DNA of 64,000 bases from Flectonema sp. DT1601 (lineage: Eukaryota > Euglenozoa > Diplonemea > Diplonemida > Diplonemidae), in contig OZ025794.1 in the NCBI GenBank assembly GCA_964019425.1, positions 434,001 to 498,000 on the forward strand. The letters run 5' to 3'. The notes beneath the pieces were generated by a model. That model searched no databases. It was not told the origin of the DNA and worked only from the letters and a program-made list of their open reading frames with translations. Both the position numbers and the translations under genes were made by a program. Shown in pieces: positions 1 to 8,636 of this stretch. The stretch's first letter is position 1, and every line of letters begins with the position of its first letter.

Positions 1-1122
1 GGACTTGCTAAGGATCGTGATGGTTCATGGGGAATCAAACTACAGGATACTGATCCCATGAAATATTTAACTCATACCGCACCTCGTACTAGTGATGCAC
101 AAGAAAGTGAACAGTTTGATAAACGTAAAAAAGTTATTACCATTCAAGAAGAACAGTGTACCTTTCCACTCCCTGAAAAGCATTGTGAAAGTCAGTGTGA
201 AACGACATCAAGTAGTTGCTTTGATCTTGAAGCACAAGAATTTAAAAAGAGTTTAAGACACGACTTATTGAAATTAAGAGACAGGGTTCTTCGCCAATCT
301 CCAACATTGCGCGCTCCGACTCCTGCGTGTGCTGAGTACAAGCCTTATAGCTACACAACATTACTGCAGCAGTACAGCCCTCCTGCATCTTCTGTGTCGC
401 GACCGCTTCATACGTTGTATGCAGTGGCGCATAGAGTTAAGAATAAAATGAAAGGTGCTCTAGCTGCAGAAAAAGAAATGACACTGTTAGGAGGGTCGGC
501 TGCAGCGAGTGTCATAGCAACAGGTTCTAGTAAGCGGGGATCGAATTTAAAAGTTTCAGTAGTGGAACCATCCCCAACTATTGAAAATACTACACAAGTA
601 GATCAGCCTACGGCAAACATGTCAACAAGTGAGTCTATGCCGGCAGACACACTGGATGGGGAGGGTGATCAACAAGCTTTACTCTCTGAACCAGAGAGAA
701 GCTACTCGATGTGTCAGAAACTATTACTCTGTCCTGACTACGTCGCTACTACAAAATCAGATGCAGCAGACTCTGTTTACGCTCCTCAGTATAGAGGTGT
801 TGTACATTCGACAAATAAAGAATTTAGAGAGTTTTTAATGACTGCTGGTGCTAAGAGTCGCCTACCATCATTAAGGCCACCTCCGACTTCAAAATTTGAT
901 CGTCGGAAAACATCAAATCAATTTACTCCAAACATGTCAGACAATTTATCAACTGGATCAACAAGAGGACGTGTTGCAGGTACGAGGCCTGTTGATGGCT
1001 CTGTACATCACTTACCTCCCGTCCATTATCGAAAATTATTTTCAGAGGCCATGGAAGTGACTTGCCCTGAGGACGACACTATGCTATTTACAACTACCAG
1101 CAAGATTCCTGCTGTTAGATGA
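1..1122 (+). CDS. Hypothetical protein, 5' end outside window
   Basis: The reading frame is open from base 1 to a TGA at 1120-1122, giving 373 visible residues, so the true start lies upstream or the first exon is missing. The first in-frame ATG is at 58, but the residues before it look equally coding. The protein is hydrophilic and rich in Ser, Thr and Pro, with no transmembrane segment, signal peptide or domain that I recognise. Short basic patches and many S/T-P pairs suggest a mostly disordered cytoplasmic or cytoskeletal protein; that is inference. The next gene's probable splice acceptor lies 175 bases downstream. Coding status is judged from length and balanced codon use against the AT-rich gap that follows. 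Confidence 0.75.
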   Translation, partial: GLAKDRDGSWGIKLQDTDPMKYLTHTAPRTSDAQESEQFDKRKKVITIQEEQCTFPLPEKHCESQCETTSSSCFDLEAQEFKKSLRHDLLKLRDRVLRQSPTLRAPTPACAEYKPYSYTTLLQQYSPPASSVSRPLHTLYAVAHRVKNKMKGALAAEKEMTLLGGSAAASVIATGSSKRGSNLKVSVVEPSPTIENTTQVDQPTANMSTSESMPADTLDGEGDQQALLSEPERSYSMCQKLLLCPDYVATTKSDAADSVYAPQYRGVVHSTNKEFREFLMTAGAKSRLPSLRPPPTSKFDRRKTSNQFTPNMSDNLSTGSTRGRVAGTRPVDGSVHHLPPVHYRKLFSEAMEVTCPEDDTMLFTTTSKIPAVR

Positions 1123-1301
1123 CTTTGGGCCATCTTTTTGTTTCTTTTAAAACGTCAACACTCTTCTTAAAAAGCAGAACATTTCCATGTTCACTGTTTG
1201 CAACGAAAAAAAAAAAGAAAAAACCATTTACACGCTGTATTGACAATAACCGAAAAAAATATGTCACAACAACAATTTCTTTCCTTTCTCCGAACAGGAA
1301 T

Positions 1302-3374
1302 ATGTGGAAACTCGACACCGGAGCGGGTAGTAAGGAAAAAGAAAATAAAGCAAAGAGAGGAAAGGAACTTCATGCTGAAGGACAAGCGTTGATGAAAAGA
1401 GCTTCAGCTGCGAAGACACCACAAGCGGCAGCTTCTCTTTATAGAGAAGCTATTGATAGATTTAATCAAGCAATTATACTTAGACCAGCAACTAGTAGAT
1501 ATTTTCATATACGTGGGAACTGTTGGAGAAACTTATATGAATACAGAAGAGCTTTATTTGACTACACGATGGCAATCCAAATAGATGACAACAAACCAGA
1601 GTACTATGGATTTAGAGGAATCTGTTTTAGATACATGGGCAAACTAGAAGATTCAATTAACGATTTCATGAGAGCAATCCACCTCGATAATGGAAATGGA
1701 ATGTGGTTCTATCACTTAGGATTAACATACTTTGATATGGGTGATAAGAAGGGTGCCATCGAACAATACACACAGGCACTTAGCCTAGAAGAACGAAAAG
1801 AAAAGGAATCGTCATCGGGAAAACGAGTTCGTTCTAAGGCATTATATCACAGAGGAAACACTTTAAGGGAATTAAATATGCTCGACTTGTCTATTGCTGA
1901 TCTCAAACAGGCTGTTGAAATGGAAGAACGTAATGCGATGGCTCACAACAATCTCGGCCTCTCATATTTTGAAAAGCAGGAATATAAGGCGGCAGTTCAG
2001 CATTTTTGGAAAGCTCTTGAAAATGATCCGGAAAAGGCAATCTTTTATAACAACAGAGGATTGGCATACTTTCAATTGCAGAGATACGATGAGGCTCTTG
2101 AAGATTTCGACAAAGCAATTCACAGAGACCCTGAGAATGCCAATATCTACTTCAACAGAGGGAATGCTGCACTCTGTATGAAAGCTTTTGAATCAGCGAT
2201 TGCTGACTTCGATGATGCCATCCGCCGAGTCGCAAACGATGAAAACAATTATCACAGTAAAGGAATCGTCTACCAAGAACAAGGTAATGTACCTGAGGCA
2301 ATAACTCAGTTTAAAAAAGCACTTGAAGTAAACCCAGATTTCATTCCATCGCTATTCCATTTGGGATTAATGTATCACATTGCTCCAACTAACCAATTAT
2401 TCTCTGCTATGGAATGTTTTACGAGAGTACTTCAAGCCGCACCGAATGATAGACGTGCTTACGAATCCCTTGGACTAGTCTACTGTGACCTTTTATACTT
2501 TGATCTGGCTGTTGGTTCATTTACTAAGGCAATTCAACTAAAAGATGATTATGCTGTAAATTACTTCTACAGAGGAAAATCATTTCTATGGTTGGGACGA
2601 CATGACAACGCCGTGCGAGATTTCAACAAAGCTTTTAAACTCGGATGTCAAGATGCTCAAGTGTTTAATAGCAGAGCGATGGCATTTAAATATCTACAAA
2701 AATACGATTCTGCAATCCGAGACCTACAAGAAGCAACAAGCAGAGATCCCACTAACGTTGAATATTTATATAACAGAGCTCAGTGCTTTATGGATATTGG
2801 AAGGTTCTCAGAGGCTACAGAGGATCTTACGCAGGCTATCAAAATTGAAGGAGAAGAAGCAAAACTATACTTTCTAAGAGGAAAGGCTTATTATCAATTA
2901 CAGGCATACTCAAATACTATAGCAGACCTTCACAAGTCATTGGAATTAGACTCTCAATCTCTTGATGCTCATGATTGTTGGTATCATGAGGGGATCGCAT
3001 TTTCAAATTCTGGAAGACATGCTGAGGCGATTGTGGCTTTTTCAAATGCGATTAAATTACGTCCGAATATCGCGAATTATGTTCACGAAAGAGCAAAATC
3101 ACATCAAAATGAAGGAAAGTATCACGAAGCTATTCAAGATTTCACAAAAGTAATTCAGCTTCATCCTCTTAGTGCTCATGCTCACTTTCGAAGGGCTTTC
3201 GCATTCAAGTCAGTCGACAAGTTTGAGGAAGCAGCTGATGATTTTGAAAAATCGCGTCAGTTGCAACCAAACAATCCAAATTTAGTTGTTAATTATAAAA
3301 AGATTTATGACGTTGAGTTTATTGAGTTGTGTGCTGCTGGAGATGAACCAGAACCGGGTAGACCTCCTGAATAA
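1302..3374 (+). CDS. Multi-TPR repeat protein
   Basis: A 690-residue protein made almost entirely of tetratricopeptide repeats, about 16 from residue 30 to 670. Each shows the family pattern (for example NNLGLSYFEKQEYKAAVQHF and NNRGLAYFQLQRYDEALEDF, then an acidic-Pro turn). TPR arrays form a superhelical scaffold for protein-protein contacts. The length and uninterrupted array resemble animal TTC6-like proteins, but the partner cannot be told. The frame is open back to 1119, but that stretch is poly-A-encoded lysine and overlaps the previous stop. I chose ATG 1302 because it lies 4 nt after a pyrimidine-rich tract ending in CAG (1295-1297), a probable splice acceptor. The tail is acidic and proline-rich. 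No introns are needed. Confidence 0.92.
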   Translation: MWKLDTGAGSKEKENKAKRGKELHAEGQALMKRASAAKTPQAAASLYREAIDRFNQAIILRPATSRYFHIRGNCWRNLYEYRRALFDYTMAIQIDDNKPEYYGFRGICFRYMGKLEDSINDFMRAIHLDNGNGMWFYHLGLTYFDMGDKKGAIEQYTQALSLEERKEKESSSGKRVRSKALYHRGNTLRELNMLDLSIADLKQAVEMEERNAMAHNNLGLSYFEKQEYKAAVQHFWKALENDPEKAIFYNNRGLAYFQLQRYDEALEDFDKAIHRDPENANIYFNRGNAALCMKAFESAIADFDDAIRRVANDENNYHSKGIVYQEQGNVPEAITQFKKALEVNPDFIPSLFHLGLMYHIAPTNQLFSAMECFTRVLQAAPNDRRAYESLGLVYCDLLYFDLAVGSFTKAIQLKDDYAVNYFYRGKSFLWLGRHDNAVRDFNKAFKLGCQDAQVFNSRAMAFKYLQKYDSAIRDLQEATSRDPTNVEYLYNRAQCFMDIGRFSEATEDLTQAIKIEGEEAKLYFLRGKAYYQLQAYSNTIADLHKSLELDSQSLDAHDCWYHEGIAFSNSGRHAEAIVAFSNAIKLRPNIANYVHERAKSHQNEGKYHEAIQDFTKVIQLHPLSAHAHFRRAFAFKSVDKFEEAADDFEKSRQLQPNNPNLVVNYKKIYDVEFIELCAAGDEPEPGRPPE

Positions 3375-3537
3375 TGATGTCATCCTTATTATGTATTAAA
3401 AAATTATTATTTAATTCACATTTACATGTGTTTTTCTTATTATCAGTTTTTTTTTTGCAATGAGAACCTAACGGCGAAATTTTCTTAACTCTTTTCATTA
3501 ACAGAAAACAAAGAAACAAACAAAAGAATTCTAAAAA

Positions 3538-3613
3538 ATGGCAGCCGATGAAGATATTACTTATCTGAAGACTCATGATGTTCCGAGTGTGATGGAGGAG
3601 GTTTGTTTTGTTC

Positions 3614-3649
<36 letters not shown>

Positions 3650-3758
3650 CAACAACAATAACAAAAATCAGATTGTAAGTAAAATGTTGGCAGACATGCC
3701 GGACGAACCCATCCAATTTTTAGTCTCTGAATTTGAGAAGAAAGCTGCAAAGGAATAA
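3538..3758 (+). CDS. 49-residue RIIa/Dpy-30-like dimerisation protein (two exons)
   Basis: Exons are 3538-3600 and 3672-3758, with a 71-base GTTTGT...CAG intron (3601-3671) that holds 26 T followed by an A/CA-rich half. The joined protein is 49 residues. It carries a compact RIIa/Dpy-30-type signature: YLKTHDVPSVMEE, then IVSKMLADMPDEPIQFLVSE, ending in a short charged helix. In this family the two helices form an X-type four-helix dimer that docks amphipathic helices, as in PKA RII subunits, Dpy-30 and flagellar radial-spoke proteins. The whole protein is just this module, so it may be a free docking subunit of an axonemal or chromatin complex (inference). A pyrimidine-rich tract ending in CAG at 3502-3504 precedes the start. 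Splice phase 0 and the motif crossing the junction support the model. Confidence 0.85.
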
Positions 3759-4115
3759 GATACAAGTCAGACCCTGAAATATGGGAATGAGCAGCAACCA
3801 TTGAAACGAATAGCGCCTATCGCTTCCGAGTGCTTTTTTTTTTTAAAACCCCTTTTTCAGCTTGGTGGTAGGGGACACACACAAGAAGGAAAAAAAAACT
3901 CATTGTAAGATACCTTATATTACATGAATAATGTAAATTAAGAAAACACACACACCCATTGTGAAAATATATTTTATAAATAATTCAAACAAACACTCTA
4001 GGAACTAATTATACCATTCACTGGAATCTACTAGAAACATGAAACTCTTGTGACTACTACAAGACATCATTTGGGTAGATAGTAAATATTATTCTCGTTC
4101 TCAGATCATAATAAG
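3759..4115 (+). other. Intergenic gap, 357 bases
   Basis: AT-rich spacer with T runs near 3833, a CA-rich stretch near 3943 and no credible reading frame. Its last part (about 4088-4104) is pyrimidine-rich and ends in TCAG 11 bases before the next start codon, a probable splice acceptor. Confidence 0.7.
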
Positions 4116-5755
4116 ATGGACCACGAAGGTCATGCGAGGCAACCAGTAGCAGAGAATCCAGCAAGTAGGACTCTTTGGTTGGGAGATATTCAACCTGTTC
4201 ATACGGAAGATGCTTTGACTATTTATTTTGAAAGGTTTGGTAAGTTAGACAGCATTAGAGTCCTTCATGCGAAGAACATCGCGTTTGTGAATTTTCTTAA
4301 TGTTCAAGACGCTGCTAGAGCAAAAGAAGCAGTCTCACAGGAGCCGATCTGCGGAGTTCACGTTCAACATAACTTTGCGAAAAGTGCGCAGGTTGCAACT
4401 GGTCCAGCAGGTAAGGTCGCATTGGGTGAAAATGAAATCCCTTCAAACATCGTATGGATTGGAGGACTGTTGATTCCTCCACTCACTGAAACATTCCTGA
4501 ATGAGTTATTTGCTGGCTTCCCAGGTCTTATTAATGTTGTCGTATACGAAGAAAAGAAAATTGCTTTCGTCAACTTTCAATCCATTCAGCATGCAACTCT
4601 GGCCCGTAACTCCATAATTGGGAAACCTCTGGGAGGTGTTCCTGTTAAGGTTTGCTTTGGTAAGCCGCCTAATTCCTCAAATCAAGTATGTGTAGTTTTC
4701 TTTAGCAGCGCTTGATCTTAAATAGAATAAAAATAACAACAACAACACCACAGGCACGAGCAATGGGGATTGGCGATAGTTCCACAACAACAGCCTATCA
4801 AGTTAGGCAATTACAACAACCTGTTGACTATTACGAGGGAATCGATCTGTATGTTATTATTATTATTAGTTTTTCTTTTTTGTGTATTAAACCATAGATT
4901 AACAAAACACACAACACAACGCACACACAACTTACAGACCTGATGCGCTTAGCCCACAGGAAGTTGAAGAACTACTCGACCATATGAGAGGACTTCACCC
5001 AGATCAACCTCAAAAATTACAAGATGCTGTATCTTGGGCAATGGTACGAAGCCATAGTGTAAAGGACATCATTCATCTTCTTGATATACGTTCGTTAGAT
5101 AATTACATGAATGATGCAGGTAAGAGACTTCAGTTTTTATATTTCTACTTCGAACTCCTTCGACATGCCAAAACCGACGAACCAGAACTACTAAACAATC
5201 TGGTTGGCAGTCCTAAGTTATATGACGTAGTAAAGACTTTGTGTTGGAATCAACCTGCGTCTTCATGTGCTCATGTGACTCAAGTGTTTGCAGCAGCTCA
5301 TGAGTTAGGTATATTAACAGATCAAATATTTATTGATATGAATTCGTTAATAAAGACTCCTGAGGAACTCGATCAGTTTAAATCAGCCTACGGATTGAAC
5401 AAAGGACCTCCAGCAGGTCCTTTTGGAGGTAATTCAGGATACCAAGGAAGAGATCCATACGGTGCTGGCCCACCAGCAGGTGACTACGGACGTGGCCCTC
5501 CTCCTCCTCCACGCGACTCATACGGTAATAGAGATGAAGGCCGTCCACAGTATGGAGCTCGCGGGCGTGATTCATACGGTGGGGGCAGTCGCAGCCGTGT
5601 TCCTCGCAGCTACGAGGATGATGAGTATGTGAATACATATTCTTTTTAATATAGATTTTATACTTTTCCTAATTAATAAATAAAACAGTGACTACCGCTA
5701 TAAGAGAAGAGACACAAGACGAGAACGCGATACCCGTGGAAGCCGTCGCTACTAG
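4116..5755 (+). CDS. RNA-binding protein with two RRMs, a CID-like domain and an Arg/Gly/Tyr-rich tail
   Basis: Exons 4116-4685, 4754-4848, 4938-5624 and 5689-5755 join in frame to 472 residues. Introns are 68, 89 and 64 bases, all GTATGT...CAG. RRM1 covers about residues 18-90 (RNP2 LWLGDI, RNP1 NIAFVNFL) and RRM2 about 108-183 (NIVWIGGL, KIAFVNFQ). Residues about 225-360 form an all-helical region resembling an RPR/CID fold (AVSWAMVRSHSVKDIIHLLD, then LQFLYFYFELLRH), which in other proteins binds the RNA polymerase II C-terminal tail. The rest is rich in Gly, Pro, Arg, Asp and Tyr and ends in an RERD/RGSRRY tail encoded by the last exon. Expected role: nuclear, co-transcriptional pre-mRNA processing, like SCAF- or U2SURP-type factors. 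The CID call is weaker than the RRMs. A TCAG (4101-4104) lies 11 bases before the ATG. Confidence 0.88.
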
Positions 5756-6115
5756 TCAAAGCTGTCTAATTAGAAAGGTTGATATTCTTACGTTATGTAG
5801 TCAGATTAGTATGATTAATGTGTTTCTCACATTACTTTAAGTTCTTAAGTTAATGACTTAACTTCAATCATGGGTCTTTCTTCACAAACGACAGCCTGCT
5901 TTTGGCAGTGACGAAGTGTACCCTGTAGTGTTCAATGAGTGTTCTCCACACGGATTATAACTAAAAAAAAAAAAAAAAAAAAAAAATTAATAGTTTCGTA
6001 ATATTTTGTTTCCCCCCTCCTGCATGCTCTCAAATGACGATGACTGATAGAGACTGTGTGTAATTTATTTAAATACATCACCTTTCAAGGTGGGTAAAAA
6101 GGAAAACAAAATAAA
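5756..6115 (+). other. Intergenic gap, 360 bases
   Basis: Probable 3'UTR of the RNA-binding gene, then an A run of about 22 near 5965 and a CT-rich stretch. It ends in CTTTCAAG (6082-6089), a possible acceptor 26 bases before the next ATG. No gene seen. Confidence 0.6.
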
Positions 6116-6739
6116 ATGGAAATTTTTGGTGGTATACGTGCGCAGAAGGCAATGTGTGCCTATGCTTTCCATGCCCTTGAGGCACATTCTAAAGAGTGGA
6201 AACCGAAATATCCGATTACTGTTGAGGAAGTGCCAACAGATGTTGATATGCATGGAATGTTTGTGACGTTTAAGAAAGACAATAAACTGAGGGGATGTGT
6301 TGGTAGTTTTCGAACAGTTGATTTACAAGAGGGTCTGATGTCGTATGGAGTAGCTGCTGGATCTCAAGATTCGAGATTCTCTCCAATCGCACCAAATGAA
6401 TTAACCCTACTAGATTGTGAAGTAACGACACTTTCTCCAAAAACAAAAATAAATCACTGGGAAGACTGGTTTCACGGTGTTCATGGACTCCATCTTCAAT
6501 ACACTGAAGACGGAAAACAACATTCATCTACTTTCTTACCAGATGTAATCCTAAATCAAGGTTGGACTAAAAGACAAACCTTTAATTACCTACTCGCCAA
6601 AGCTGGTTGTAGAGCCAGAGCAACACCAGAAGTACTAAGTGAATGCATAGTTCACACTTATGAAAGTAGTAAAGAAGTATTATCATACAGAGAATATCAT
6701 GACCTTTATCGTACAAAGTGGGGTTTCCTACCACTGTAA
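6116..6739 (+). CDS. AMMECR1: AMMECR1-domain protein
   Basis: A single-exon 207-residue protein that is essentially one AMMECR1 domain. The family hallmark LRGCVGSF (LRGCIGTF in most relatives) is at about residues 58-65. It is followed by the usual pattern of a short helix, DSRFSPI, a long hydrophobic strand region and the VILNQGWTKRQTFNYLLAKAGC stretch split over the final helices. The domain is present in archaea, bacteria and eukaryotes; its biochemical function is unsettled, and in animals AMMECR1 is linked to cell-cycle and ciliary signalling. Length matches the bare domain, unlike the human protein, which has a long N-terminal extension. Upstream lies a Y-rich CTTTCAAG (6082-6089), a weaker acceptor than at most neighbours. 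Confidence 0.92.
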   Translation: MEIFGGIRAQKAMCAYAFHALEAHSKEWKPKYPITVEEVPTDVDMHGMFVTFKKDNKLRGCVGSFRTVDLQEGLMSYGVAAGSQDSRFSPIAPNELTLLDCEVTTLSPKTKINHWEDWFHGVHGLHLQYTEDGKQHSSTFLPDVILNQGWTKRQTFNYLLAKAGCRARATPEVLSECIVHTYESSKEVLSYREYHDLYRTKWGFLPL

Positions 6740-6912
6740 TTGATTTAACGTGACGGGTGGTCCAGGGACAGTTGTATACAACTGTGAGTTAGGTAGGCAC
6801 ATTATGCGCTGCCAAACATTTTTTCTTTTTTTTGCTCTAACAAAACTGCAATTGTTTTGGGAAAACAAAGCATTCCTCAATTTCCATCAGTCTAAATCAT
6901 AAAGAAAATAAC

Positions 6913-7581
6913 ATGGCGACAGAAAGGACAGCCAGGGGGTACACCATCACTGTTACCCCAGAGATGGAGTTTGTGTCACTTTGTCAGAAAGGAGCGTTTC
7001 AAGAAGTTGCAGAAAAGTTGGAAAATAAAACCGATCCAAACACTAAGGCCTATGTATTCGCTAAGGGTAGACTATTAGGATGTAAGTATTCTGGTGACTG
7101 GGGCAAGTACATAATGACCCATCAAAGTGGAGACAGAATGGTTGGGTCAGCAATGCATTATGCAGTAATGGCTGAGAGGGTGGAAGTCATTGGATTATTA
7201 CTGGCATTTGGTGCTTCTCCAACACAGAGGTTCAACTATCCTCCTCACATGCCTCATGAAGAAACTGTTGAAGAACTCGTCGCAAAGAATTGCAGTGAAA
7301 ATAAAATTTTATCAAAAGTGATGTTAATTATGAAAGTATGGTCTCGTATCGAGAATTCCAACCCTCGCAAGCTTCAGATGCTCGCAAAGCTACCTGAAGA
7401 AACCCCAGTCCTCAAAGAGTACTTAGAAAAACTAGTAGAGCGACACAACGACGATGATTCTTTAAAATTCTTAACTTCGAGTGGACCAAAGAAAGTAAAA
7501 GAAGGACACGAAGCAGATGCTGAAAAAATGATGCAAAAAATGCTAAACGAAGAAGCCGTTGAAGACACGTCCCAACCGTGA
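6913..7581 (+). CDS. Ankyrin-like hypothetical protein
   Basis: A single-exon 222-residue protein. Residues about 75-105 read as one clear ankyrin unit (AMHYAVMAERVEVIGLLLAF followed by GASP), and the segments on either side (LCQKGAFQEVAEKL; EETVEELVAKN) could be degenerate flanking units. The C-terminal third is charged and helical (EADAEKMMQKMLNEEAVED). It is probably a small adaptor protein; I cannot assign a partner. The start is supported by a Y-rich tract ending in CAG at 6888-6890, 22 bases upstream. A GTGAGT-like donor near 6783 would also allow an ordinary 5'UTR intron here. Confidence 0.85.
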   Translation: MATERTARGYTITVTPEMEFVSLCQKGAFQEVAEKLENKTDPNTKAYVFAKGRLLGCKYSGDWGKYIMTHQSGDRMVGSAMHYAVMAERVEVIGLLLAFGASPTQRFNYPPHMPHEETVEELVAKNCSENKILSKVMLIMKVWSRIENSNPRKLQMLAKLPEETPVLKEYLEKLVERHNDDDSLKFLTSSGPKKVKEGHEADAEKMMQKMLNEEAVEDTSQP

Positions 7582-7837
7582 TGTTCTTTTAGTTCGAATA
7601 AATTAGGTTAGTTATATTGACATGCAAGTATTTCATTGTTTGCATCCCCATTTTTTTTTGTCTGAGTGATTGCTTTAGAATGGACCTTTTGATTCCTTCA
7701 TATACTTATTGTAAGATGAATTCACCTCCTCCGACTATTCAGGTAGCTTACTATGTGACATTGCTTAGAGTTATTCATAATGTGTAAGTATTCATTTTTT
7801 GTTACCTTTCAACTATCAACAGGTAAACTAACAAAAG

Positions 7838-8636
7838 ATGTTTGTTGTCAGAGCATTTCAGAATCTGCTCAATGCTGTGAAAGCGTATGTTTCTTATTGT
7901 CTTTACTTTTGTACTAAAAAACTTGAATATATCAAATTTAAAAAAAAAAAAAAACAGAAAATTTTGGAAGCAGGAGATGGAACTTACCTTAGTTGGTATT
8001 CAGAACGCAGGTAAGACAACTCTCCTCAACGTCATCTCTGATGGTAAGGCAAAGGACACCATTCCTACAGTCGGTCTTAATATTAGAAAGATTCGCAAAG
8101 GTATGCTTGATTGGTGTTGGAGTGATAACATATTTTTTCGAAAAACAACAACAAAAACAAACAAACAAACAAACAGGTAACATTTCAATCAAATTATGGG
8201 ACATTGGTGGTCAGCCTAGATTTAGAGGAATGTGGGAAAGATACTGCAGGGGTGTTAACGCTATCGTATTCGTTGTCGACTCTTCTAACAAGAGCGCATC
8301 GAACCTTGACGCATCCCAAAAAGAACTTAATGAACTCATGTCAAAACCAGCTCTTGAGAAAATCCCTCTTCTCGTCCTCGGAAACAAAAACGACATACCG
8401 GGACACTTGACAACACAGGAGCTTCGTGATGCCTTGTATGTGTTTTTTTTCTCTTTTATGTTTTTGTTTGATAAAAAAAAAAAATGGAGCAACTAGAATA
8501 AACAACACACAGGGACCTCGACAAAATTAAAGGAAGAGAAGTTTGCGTATACAGCATTTCCGCTAAGAACGCAGTTAATATCGATATGACCCTTCAGTGG
8601 TTAATTAAAAATTCTAAGAATTCGAAGAGTTCTTAA
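7838..8636 (+). CDS. ARL8: ARL8-type small GTPase (four exons)
   Basis: Exons 7838-7884, 7958-8100, 8177-8435 and 8513-8636 join to 190 residues, close to the 186 of animal ARL8. ARL8 recruits kinesin and tethering factors to lysosomes in animals. The P-loop is GIQNAGKTT, switch I ends [11 protein letters not shown], switch II is [20 protein letters not shown] (an ARL8 signature), the guanine motif is NKND and the tail is [11 protein letters not shown]. The N-terminus is MFVVRAF instead of the Gly2 of myristoylated ARFs. ARL8 proteins lack that Gly and carry an acetylated Met followed by a hydrophobic residue, which fits. The three introns (73, 76 and 77 bases) each have a poly-A or CA-rich stretch before AG. 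A CAG at 7820-7822 lies 15 bases before the start. Confidence 0.95.

Noticed and set aside
1119-1301. N-terminal extension of the TPR protein
   Set aside because: It overlaps the previous stop and encodes poly-Lys from an A run; the CAG at 1297 supports the later start.
3615-3640. Long T and A runs considered as poly-A tails of retroposed copies
   Set aside because: They lie in introns and gaps without target-site duplications or retroelement sequence beside them.
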